Positions 51,413 through 61,689 of a DNA stretch of 63,397 bases are shown here, piece by piece; within the stretch, counting starts at the first letter, position 1; every line of letters begins with the position of its first letter. This DNA comes from Mesostigma viride (Eukaryota > Streptophyta > Mesostigmatophyceae > Mesostigmatales > Mesostigmataceae). The notes under the pieces are model-generated. The model searched no databases, had not been told where the DNA came from, and was given only the letters and a program-made list of their open reading frames with translations. The stretch spans positions 2,684,192 to 2,747,588 of the forward strand of contig RPFO01000310.1 in assembly GCA_009746045.1 (NCBI GenBank), given 5' to 3'. Both the position numbers and the translations under genes were made by a program.

Positions 51413-53132
51413 CGCTGAGGGTGTCGTCGCTGGACGTGTCCTCCGTGTGGGTCGTGACCCAGGAGAACGGGGCGGTCGTGGCCCGAAAGGCGGGCGACCA
51501 GAGGGAGTCGTGAGCATCGGGCAGTCCTCCGCGTCCATCCTGTCGGACGTGTCGGCGACCGCGGACCTGCGGACGGGCGGGCGCGTGCATTTGCCGCAGG
51601 GCGATTACAGCGGGGCGGCGCCCCAGTCCCTCGTGCCGCGGTCGTACGTCTTTCGCGCGCCGGCGTTCCTGTACGGCCTCAACCACTCGTCGGTGACGAC
51701 ACCGCGCATTACTCGGCGCCCCCCGACGCCGGCAGCCTGCTGGTCCGCACCGGGACGGGCTGTGGGGGCCGCAGGCGGCGACGGTGACGCCGTACTACCA
51801 CCGGCACCGCGTGTTCACGGCCGCCATACCGTGGGCGGAGACCCAGACGCCCGCGTTCCGGTACGCCTCGTTCGGCTGTCCTCCCGCCGGCCAGGCGGTG
51901 GCGGCGCTGAACGCGTTCCCCACACCGCGTCGACGTGCATCTACGAGGTGGCGGTGTGCCTGAACAACCTGCAGATCGGGAGCGGGGGCGGCGGCAACCT
52001 GATCACGGTGACGGTGCGGGTGCACGACACGGCGGTCGACACGGGGCTGTACGAGGATGAGGTGTACCGCCAGACGGACGTGGCCTCCGAGGGCGGTCAG
52101 CGCGAACGGGTACTTCGCCGACGGGCGGTGGAACTGGAAGAAGGCCGTGACGTGGGCCGGGGCGGGTCAGATCGCGATGAACCCGGGGTCCGCCTACCGC
52201 GTGTCGGTCAAGGTGGCGCTGGCCTCGCCGGTCGCGCAGACGGACACGAACACGTACGCGACGGTGCAGCTGAAGACCTGAGCAGCTCGTTCAACTCCAG
52301 ACGTTCGGCGGTTCCGTGCCCGCCCCGACAGCCACATCGACGCAGATCAGCGTGACCACTCGCTCACCATGTCCGGGGGCGACAACTGGGCGGTCCTGTG
52401 CCGCGTGTACAGCGCCTCCAAGGCGGGGCTGGCGGCGGGCGATATATACACCAAGTCCGGGCGCGGGCGGCACCACCTGGTCGCGTCCTCCTTTCCCATG
52501 AGCGGCGACGGGACCGTCGGGTCCGGCCCACTGGTGTTCTCCTCCCTGACGCCGTCCACCGCCTATTACGTGTACGTCGTGGCAGGGGTCGTCGGGGGCG
52601 TACAGCGCGGGTGTACACGCACACGGTGACCACCGCCTCCGCCGAACCACACGCCCACTCCTCGTCTTTCCACTACGGCGGGGGTTGACCCTACCAGTAG
52701 CCCGATCAGCGTGTACGGCGACGTTCAGCGAGCCGGTGCGGGGTTCGCGGAGGGGGTGTAGTGGTGACGAACGGCACGGGTCGTGGCGGGCAGCCTTGCA
52801 GGGAGCGGCGCCGTGTACTTTCTTCGTGAGCGGGACCGCTAACGCAGACGACGGTGAGCGTCGGGGGGGGCGGCGACGGATGCGAGGGAACGGCAACATC
52901 GCGTCCTCTACGCTCGCGTTCACGTACAGACGCTGTACGACCGTCCACGGACGCCGCGCTGTACGCCTGGTACGATATGTCGGACGCCAGCACGGCGTTC
53001 AGCAACTCCGCCGGCACGGTCGTCCAAAACAGACGGCCGGCGGTACCGTCTTGTACGTGATGGATGGACAAGAAGTGGGTCGAATCACATCAGCAGACCC
53101 AGACTGGAGCAAAGGCTCCGGGCTGGACACGC
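51413..53132 (+). CDS. Large fibre-like protein, incomplete, many frameshifts
   Basis: The ATG at 51413 gives MKAALRVSSLDVSSVWVVTQ. After a shift near 51500 come SASILSDVSATADLRTGGRV, RVFTAAIPWAETQTPAFRYA (reading further shifts) and YEVAVCLNNLQIGSGGGG. A stop at 52279-52281 in this arm (AAGACCTGAGC) is absent in the mirror arm, which has CCCTGAGC. I take the gene to continue into PTATSTQISVT and NWAVLCRVYSASKAGLAAGD, a fibronectin-type-III-like part, and then YAWYDMSDASTAFSNSAGTV, a lectin-like start. The sequence folds back at about 53139, so the end is missing. Base errors rise sharply after about 52290. Confidence 0.6.
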
Positions 53133-53145
53133 GACCCTTCGAGTT

Positions 53146-54830
53146 CAGAGTCGCGGTGTCCAGCGTCGGAGTCCTTGGCTCGTCGGTGTGTCTGCGTGAT
53201 GTTGATTCGACCTTCTTGGTCCATGCAGTACAAGAACGGTACGCCGCGCGGTGTTTGTGGACGACGTGCCGGCGGAGTTGCTGACGCCGTGCTGGCGTCG
53301 GATCATATCGTACCAGGCGTACAGCGCGGGTCCGTGGACGTGGTTCGTACAGCGTCGTGCGTACGTGACCGCGAGCGTAGAGAGCGATGTTGCCGTTCCT
53401 GGGCATCCTGTTCGCGCGGCCCCCGACGCTCACTTCGTGTCTGCGTGTTAGCGGTTCCCCGCTCACGAGAAAGTGTCACGGCGCCGTCCCTGCCAGGCTG
53501 CCCGCAAGACCGTGCCGTTCGTTCCCAACTACATCCTCTCCGCGAACCGTTACCGGCCGCTGAACGTCGCGTCACCGATCGGGCTACTGTACGGGGTGAC
53601 CCGCGTATGTGGAAAGAGCGAGGTGGGGCGGTGTGGTGTCGGCGGAGCGCGGTGTCAAGTGTGCGTGTAACCGCGCTGTACGCCCCCCGACGACTCCCTT
53701 GGCCACGAGTACACGTAAGAGGCGGTGGACGGGTCCCGGGAGGGAATAGTGGCCGGACCCGCCGGTCCCGTCCGTCATGGGAAGGCGGAGGACGCGACAG
53801 GTCGGTGCCGCCGCGCCCGACTTGGTGTATGAATGCCCGCCGCCAGCCCGCTTGGAGGCGTGTACATGGGGCACGGACCCGCCAGCTTGTCGCCCCGGAC
53901 ATGGTGAGCGAGTGGGTCACGCTGATCTGCGTCGATGTGGCTGTCGGGAGCGGGCAGGAACGCCGATACGCTGGAGGTTGAAGAGCTGCTCAGGGTTTTC
54001 AGCTGCACCGTCGCGTCGTGTTCGTGTCCGTCTGCGCGACCGCGAGGCAGCGCCATTACCACACGCGGTAGGCCGGACCCGGGTTCATCGCGATCTGACC
54101 GCCGCCACGTCACTGGCCTTCTTCAGTTCCACTCGCCCGTCGGCGAAGTAAACCGTTCGCGCTGACGCTCGTCGGAGGCCACGTCGTCTGGCGGTACACT
54201 CGTCCCGGTAGCAGCCCCGTGTCGCACCGCGTGTCGTGCACCGCACCGTCCCGTGATCAGGTTGCCGCGCGCGCTCCGGATCTGCAGGTTGTTCAGGCAC
54301 TACCGCAACCTTGTAGATGCACGTCGACGGGTGTGTGGGGAACGCGTTCAGCGCGCCACCGCTTGGCCGGCGGGAGGACGCACGGAGGCGTACCGGAACG
54401 CGGGCGTCTGGGTCTCCGCCCCTGGTTATGGCGCCGTGAACAGCGGTGCGGTGGTCAGTACGGCGTACCGTGCGGGCCTTGCGGCCCCAAGCCCCGTCGC
54501 GGTGCGGACCCGCAGGGCTGCGGCTCGGGGGGCCGCGGTAATGCGCGGTGTCTGTCACCGACGAGTGGTTAGAGGCGTACAGGATACGCGTCGCGCGAAA
54601 GACGTACGCCGCGGCACGAGGGACTGGGGCGCCGCCCGCTGTATCGCCTGCGGCAAATGCACGGCGCCGCGCCGGCAGTCGCGGTCGCGACACGTCGACA
54701 GAGATGGACGCGGAGGCTGCCCGATGCTCAGCGACTTCCTCTGTCGCCCGCTCGGGCCACGACCCCCGTTCTCCTGGGTCACGACCCACACGAGGACACG
54801 TCCAGCGACGACACCTCAGCGCGCTTTCAT
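53146..54830 (-). pseudogene. Mirror copy of large fibre-like gene (51413)
   Basis: Its start copy is CAT at 54828-54830. Useful because near 53990 it reads through where the left arm has a stop. Frames break every 50-150 bases. Confidence 0.8.
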
Positions 54831-54857
54831 GGTATGATCTGTACTAGATGGATTTTA

Positions 54858-55598
54858 TCAGCTCTCTAACTGCGCTGCGACAACTGAACCACACCCGTCC
54901 GTGCCAGTGTATCCGCAACTGCAGGTAGAACGTGTCGCCGCGCCGATGGGAAGGGGCGAGCTGCAGTTTCGCCAACGCGGGCACGCCACACCGTCCTCTG
55001 CGGATGCCCGGAAGACAGCGTCGCCAGCGTGGTGGCCATCGTGCTTCTTCCGCCACGCGAACGCGTGGTGCTCGCGTCCGGCAGGTTGTACGCGCTGATC
55101 GAACAGCGTGTCCACGGAGACGTGTACGGCGGCGCCACGCTCAGGGTTTGCCGCTTCCCGTCACATGGCACGCGCCTGCGGCCATGTTCCCCCGTAATGG
55201 AAGTCTCCGTCAGTTGCGCGTCTCATGCGTCTGGTTGGTCACGCCGCCCCCGCCCACGCAGCACAGCTGGCCCGCTGGGCACCCCGTGTACTCCACGTCG
55301 GACCGTGCCCAGACTGGCGGGGGCCCACGGGCGACCGAGTGGCGTAGCCTTGGTGACGGCGTCGGAGGCGTCTCGGCACGCCCCCATCACCAACCTTGCC
55401 GGTTGACGTGACGTCCGATCCACCTGCAGGTCTTGCGGAACTCCGTGGTCTGCCTGTAAGCCAGAGCGTCTGCTAGCTGTAGGGCCCCCTCTCGGAACCG
55501 ATGCAGCAATGGTCGTTCTCCTGCTGATCTCGAAGTCGCCGTGCGCCCCAGTCCGTTCTGGATCACCACCGGAGGCTGCGGACAGCGTCCCCCGTCAT
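54858..55598 (-). pseudogene. Mirror copy of tail-fibre-like gene (50585)
   Basis: Pieces such as VIQNGLG and LADALAYRQ remain. The stop copy is at 54858 and the start copy at 55598. Confidence 0.8.
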
Positions 55599-55627
55599 TA
55601 TACTATCCTCTAGCAAAAGAAATATCC

Positions 55628-55900
55628 TTACACGGCGACGCGCGGCGGAAAAACTTGGACGTGTTTTGTCGTCCGAGAAGATGGCTGTCAGCACCGCGTG
55701 CAGGCCCCCGTGCCGTGCCGCCGCCGGCGCCGGCGCCTTCGTCGCCGTGTTGTAGTTGCTGCGGTGGTAGTGCGCGATCGGCCAGGGGTCGAACGTTGCG
55801 AGAAGAGCGAACGCACGCTGTCCGGGTACGGACCGCGTCCGCCAGGACTGACCGGCTGGTCGCGCTTGCCGGAGAAGAGAAAAGGAAACGGAGTCGCCAT
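55628..55900 (-). pseudogene. Mirror copy of small gene 50277
   Basis: MATPFPFLFSGKRDQP at the start shows a frame error compared with the left arm. Confidence 0.8.
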
Positions 55901-56260
55901 AACTCAGTACCCCTTGGCCTTGCATATTTTCTTCGCCTTGGCACACGGCCTCACCTCGTCCTGTCCCTCCAGCGTGTCCGCCGCCTGCGAGGGGCGAGGG
56001 GTAGTCCCCCGCACCGGACGTGTCCATGCGCCGATCCTCCCCGGCCGCACCGAACCGGCGCCACCATGTCCCTACCGTCTGTCCTTGTCTCCCATTTTTT
56101 TTTCGACGACGAGGCAACGCAGGAGGGTGCCGTAACGGGAGGCGGGGCGTGCGAATAGCAGGGGAGCGCGTACCGCTCTCCGGTGCGTCCATCCCGTGCA
56201 TGCCACGGCGCATGTATTCCGTGAGACATAAACCTGCTCGTCTTACTGTACAGGGACACC

Positions 56261-56811
56261 ATGTCGTGCTGCAGCCACCAAACCGATGGCGTGCGCGGCA
56301 GAACACGCACAGGGTCCTCGTCACGGGAGGAACAGAGAAGGGCTACACCACTTCAACCTCCCTCCCCGTGCCTAAAGTGGAGGCCTGCCGCTCGTGTACG
56401 CCCAGGTCCGGCGGCCTCGGGTGCAGCGCCATCTCTGCGTCTGGGCGACCGCGGGTAGAAAGGTGCAGACGCCATCCCCAGCGGTGGGGGATGAGGCAAG
56501 ATCGGACACCGTAGCCGACGCGGATGCGGCCGCAGACGTCTGCGTAGGGTAACGAGGAGACGCCGCCACGTACGCGCATGCGCCCAGGTACTTCTTCGCG
56601 GGCAAGGCGCACTTCGCCATCGTGCCCGGCGTCGAGCCTTGTACGCCCCAACTGCGCCCATGGACGACGCCGCCGTGTTACGCGGCCATTGAATCCCAGC
56701 GGCAGAACCCTGCGGCTGGAGCTCTTACGCCCTGCCGCCCCCAGCGCACCTGAATAATCTGGGGGGGAACACGTTGCATACTCATCGGCTCGCGTCGTCG
56801 AGGAGGCCTAG
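56261..56811 (+). pseudogene. Mirror copy of virion protein-like gene (49891)
   Basis: The start copy at 56261 reads MSCCSHQTDGVRGRTRTGSS in a shifted frame. The TAG copy is at 56809-56811. Confidence 0.8.
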
Positions 56812-56816
56812 CTAGG

Positions 56817-57850
56817 CTAGAGCTGTTCCTCCGATGGCGCGCCCAATACTCGTCCCCGGTCTCGTTCAGCAGTCCTTCCCGCCCCGATGTCCCTCGTCGC
56901 TCCACGCGATCCGAAGCTGACCCGCTGGTATCGCGGACAGGCCGCGTTTCGACGCACCCGTGCAGTGGACCTGGGGTGTTCAATGGTCCCGGAATCGTTG
57001 CCGTATCCAGCCGTCGACGAACGCGAACGAGCCGACGCGTCGTGCAGGTCGCAAAGTACATTCGTCTCCCCTCGTCCCGTTTGAGATGATCTCGTCCCCT
57101 GGCGTCCTTCGTCGTGGCATTCAGCAGCCGCTGTAGAACCCGATCCGCGCTCCCTTCTTGAAAGGCGGGTGGTGAACGCGCACCTGACGTGCAGGGGGTG
57201 CCGGGGGGAACCCCACGCGCACTCACCCCTCCGCGGGCGACTGCGGTTGGACGGCAACTGCGCCTCCATCGCCAGCTTGGTCGGGCGAGTACAACGTTCG
57301 CGGTCGTTGTAAAATCACGCAGTCGTGCGGGGCTGCCCTCCTGGCGGCAGCGCTCGGCGAGGCGTGTACGGGTACCGGCGTCGTCGAGCCGGGCAGTGGG
57401 GGAGACACCGCCGCGCCCCCCGCGATTTGGAGAACGGGGTCGCTCCTCGCCCGCGGCACAGCCCGCGTCGCACAGCGCGACATCGGTGGTCGCGAATTCC
57501 TCGCCAAGTTTGCCCGCCCCGCCTGAGGAAGGAGAATCGTTCCCAGTAACACCCGCAGTGATGGTAGACACCGACGTCTCGGTGACGCACAGCCGCGCGA
57601 GGTGCGGCCGGCGCCAGTCCTTCTGCAGCCGCTCAGGGGGGCGCTACGCAGCAGCGCGGCCGGTGGCCCTACCATCCCCCTTTGAACGCCGGGACGAACA
57701 CGCGCGATGCGCCACAGGTCACCCGGGTGTGATGAAGGCCGCGTCTGCGTGGAGAACTGCGTCCATCACGGGTCGGAGAGGCGACCACGTGTGGTTCGTG
57801 TAGTACTTGAGAGACCCCCCCGCTGCTTGACCAGCCGTTCGGACCACTCA
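56817..57850 (-). pseudogene. Mirror copy of double SET gene (48197)
   Basis: Fragments such as VEAQLPSN and ATRDIGAG remain. The start copy is CAT at 57848-57850. Confidence 0.8.
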
Positions 57851-57962
57851 TTGAGCGTCTTGTGAAAGGCGCGTGTCCGGCACCCTCTGTATATCTACCT
57901 ACACCGCCATTTTGTGTGCGCTCCGGGATCTTTTTTTCTCTTGTAAGTATAACCCGAACACC

Positions 57963-60145
57963 ATGGCGACTCTGTGCGAGAACCTCGGGGCGTCCAAGGT
58001 CCGCGCATGCTCACCAATGGATCATGGCGACAGTTCGGCAGCGCCACGTGCAAGGACTGACAGTCAGGCGCAGGAGCGGATCGTCATCAGCCACGGGGAT
58101 CCGCTCAGCACCAAGATCGTCACGTCATCGGAGAACCAACACGGAAGCTACGTCGGCGAGTTCACTTCTCGGCACGCCCAAGTCCGGACTCACTCAACAA
58201 CAGCGCCATCGCCACCACAACAACGTCATGTCCCAGCGCGCCCAGAGCGTGCGGTGGAGGACGTCGTATTCACGACACGATGGCGCCCGCCACGACGTCA
58301 CCTGGTCCTCCCGCCCGGCGCCATCTCCTCGTCTGGGAGGGCGTCAAGCTGACAGACAAACGTCAGCACCTCCCGGCACCTCGCCCTCACCCCGAGTCGG
58401 CACGTGCAGGTCGAGAGCTCACTTCACGAGGCGTCGTCAGCACCGCCTCGGGACCTCTGGAGCTCACTCCGCCCGGCACCGTGGCAGATCGGGACGTCAA
58501 TCTTCACCACTCCGCCCTCAACGTTGACGGTGAGGCGACATTCCTGAACGCCGGCACCCACTCCGTGTCCTCGGAGAACGTGCGGATACGACAACGCGTC
58601 GCACCACCTCCGGGGCCCTACATCGGCCATCCGCGCGGGAAACGTGCAGGTGAGAAGTCACTTCACCGACTCGCCATCACGCATCGCCCGACTGCGGACA
58701 TCTCCCTGACCGCGGAGACCCCACTTTCCGTCGTCCTCAGAACGTCAAGATTCCCGACAAGCTGGGTCGACACCACTCCGGGGCCGAGCTGGCTCCGCCG
58801 CGGAACGTGCAGGTCGAAAGTCATCTTCACGACTCGACTCACGTTCCGGATGCGCCTGTCTCACCGGGCGCACTCCGCGTGCAGGTCAGAACGTAGGTTC
58901 ATGGACAGGCCGTCACCACTCCGCGAGGATCTCCTCACCTCGCATAACGGGCGACGTCGACATCGAGGAGTCAACATCACCAACCAGACGCATCAGAACG
59001 ACAGAACGTGCTGCCTGGACGCCGTCGTTTCCGTCGACGTCATAGAAGGACCTCGTGCTCACCTCCCCGCGGGCGCAGCGGAAGGTAAACATCGCAGGCG
59101 ACCTCGGCTAGCCCCCGCCGGCGGTGTCGTCAAGATCGTCGGCGAGCTGGCAGGTCGACGGGCCATCAACAGCATCACCACCACGAGACCAACCTGCGCA
59201 TCTGAGGACAAGACCAGTCAACTCGGCACCGGGCCACAGACAACCACCAAGTCCAACGGCGGCGGTGTGATCGTGGCGGCAACACCCCGCCTGCGCACCG
59301 CCATCACATGGAACATGGCGCCGGAGAGGCGTCCAGGAGAAGGAGACTTCACCGGATCCTACTCGGCCGTCGAGGGCGAACCTCATGTTCGCGCACCATC
59401 GCCAGTGCCGAGCGCCTCCGCAGGCACAACGTCAAGCTGTCGAGCTCGCTCCGGCAGCGACACCTACCGCTGGGAGTCTCTCCGCCTCTCAAGGACAGCA
59501 CCGTGGCCAGCCCCCACCGCCAGCTTCGCGAAACGGCTCGTGGCGGAGGGGTTTGCTCAAGCTGTCCGGATGCAGTTCGAAGTCAGAACTCGCATTCACG
59601 GACCTTCTCCCTCGTGATGAAGGTATGCCCAGTTGACTCGCACCTCACGCTCTCACGCGACTGCTCATGTATGGATAATCCAGTCAGGTTTGCGGCGGGA
59701 GGATATCTTGGCCTTCTCCGACGGCGCCAACGCGCCATCGTCAGAACACGCCTTGCACGCGACCCTTCGTCCTCTGCATACCGCAGCGGAACCGAGGTCA
59801 AGTTTTACGTGGGAGGCGGCTCGCCGCGTCTCCGCAACGGTCTCCCGGCCCAACCAGCGCTCGTCCTCACGGAGGTACGTCGGCGAGGTTGGTACGACGA
59901 CGTCCGCTTCGTCGCCGGCCAGGCGCTGACGCGCACACAGATGCTCTACGGCTGGAGGGAGATGCACGCCGCCGGAGATCGTCACCTACGGTTCCGCATT
60001 GCCGACGACGAGAGATGCAAGCTCGTCAAGGTGGCGGGTCGGTGCACCAGCCGCGTGCTGGCCAGCCGCGCCCACACCATCACGCCAAGAACTCATGGGC
60101 ACGTCGCGACTCCCGGGTCTCCGTCCTGCTCGGTCTCTCAACTGA
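57963..60145 (+). pseudogene. Mirror copy of fibre 2 (48074)
   Basis: It opens MATLCENLGASKVRACSPMD at 57963 and ends at a TGA copy at 60143-60145. Damaged stalk repeats lie between. Confidence 0.8.
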
Positions 60146-60388
60146 TGTTTCTGATGTTTCTAATGAATGATCATTGATTGTCGTGATGAAGTTAATATGA
60201 GATTACTGTACTAGGCTGTCCGTCACTGATGAGGATTGCATGTAGAGTCGTACTGTGATTTCGTCTAATTGATCTTTATTTGATTTTAATAAACAACGAA
60301 TGAGGCAGCAACACTCCGGTTATCATTCATCGCTTCAATACGCAGAGCTCAAAAATATCGGCGCTCAAGAGTAGATTCGAGCGTCGGG

Positions 60389-61430
60389 ATGTCGAAAGAG
60401 CAAGACTGAATCTCCTGATACGCAAGCGGCACCAATGCTCAGAAGGAAAACCTACCCCACGACGCGCCATACTGGAAAAACGCAATTGAGGAATCCCGCG
60501 CCGCCTCGGCGATATGAAGAAGGGCAGCGCGCGGTCAAGCGGGTACTGCAGCGAGGCACATCAGTAAAGCGAGAACAGCAGTGCGGTAGTAAAACGAGAC
60601 TGTTTCTGCGCGCCGCACAAGACTATGTCGCGCTAACGGGAGGGGTGGCGACCTGGAAGACAGCAGGTAGTAGACGAGGACAAAGTACACCGCATCTGGC
60701 GGATCCAAGAGGCGCAAGGCCACGGTTGCCGCGGCGGGGGTGGAGGCTCGGCTTAAACAAAGGCCCTGTCAGTTAGTTAAATAGTGCCGGGAACTTTTGC
60801 CGCCTGAGGGCAAATCGCCGTAACACTATTTTGCCGGAATACATTCGGGCACCCAAGTTATTCGGCGAATTAACTTGGGTGCCCCGGAAGTGGTTATTCG
60901 GGGCAAAATAGTGTTACGGACCGATTTGCCTCAGGCGGCAAAAGGTTCCGGCACTCTTAACGTAACTCTGTCCTGCTCGATCGGGGACCGGGGAAGAAAC
61001 GCGCCCGGTCCCGCGCGAAGCGCTCAGGGCAGAACCCCGCCGCCGCGCGCCTCGTTGCGTCCATGCTGGAAGGCGTCTGCCGCCGTGTACGATACACCGG
61101 CCCGCGTTCGCCCTGGTCCTTTCCCCCCCCCTCTATTCCTAAAACCGTCACAAGCGGGTCTCTGACCTACCTGAGAGGAATCGGATGATGCAAGGCACTC
61201 GAGGAGGCGTCTGTGTCGTATGAACCGAACTTCGATTCAGAGGCGGAATCCGGGTATTGGACCAAAAAGTTATAGAAGATTACTTACCTCCGCCAAGCTT
61301 CCCGCCTTCAGCGAGGCCGTTTGGAGGATCAACTCCGGAAGAACAGAAGTGGGTCGACCAAGGACTACGAGGCGTTTGCAGCAGGCCAGGCGCCCCGCTC
61401 GGGGGGCGGACACCCATCGTGCTGGACGAT
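60389..61430 (+). pseudogene. Mirror copy of palindrome-split gene (45465)
   Basis: The start copy lies at 60389. The palindromic element copy interrupts it at about 60775-60966, in the mirrored position. Confidence 0.8.
60775..60966. mobile_element. Mirror copy of the palindromic element, damaged
   Basis: Both arms are present around ATTCGGCGAATT but several bases are missing, so the palindrome is imperfect here. Confidence 0.85.
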
Positions 61431-61660
61431 ACGTCTCGCCTCGTCGACCCTGCTGCGACTCGCCCGCCCTCGACTTCTGCCGGCCGCATGACCGAGGCCA
61501 GCGCGCCTCCTGTCCGCGTGGCCACAGCCGGGCTTGCCGCCTTGGCAAACAGTACGCCTCGTGCCGAACTTCGTCTGAGGGCGGAGGCGCTTTATACCGC
61601 AAGTACAAACGCAATGGTGTGTCGTAAAGGCATCAAACTCATCGCGCGCGAAAACAATCA
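61430..61660 (-). pseudogene. Mirror copy of small basic gene (44139)
   Basis: Residual coding such as ALASVMRPAEVEGG in a broken frame. Confidence 0.65.
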
Positions 61661-61689
61661 CGAGTCCGCTACATAACCCTCGTAAACTG

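Larger units (their letters stand above)
28850..53139. mobile_element. Giant-virus-like block (possible endogenous viral element)
   Basis: From about 28850 the base composition turns strongly GC-rich. Introns disappear, genes lie close together on both strands, and domain types change to KilA-N, BRO-like, PD-(D/E)XK, SET and fibre proteins. These families are common in large DNA viruses of algae. No capsid, polymerase or packaging gene is present, so assignment to Nucleocytoviricota is an inference. Repeats at 28860-29050 may mark the junction. Confidence 0.65.
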
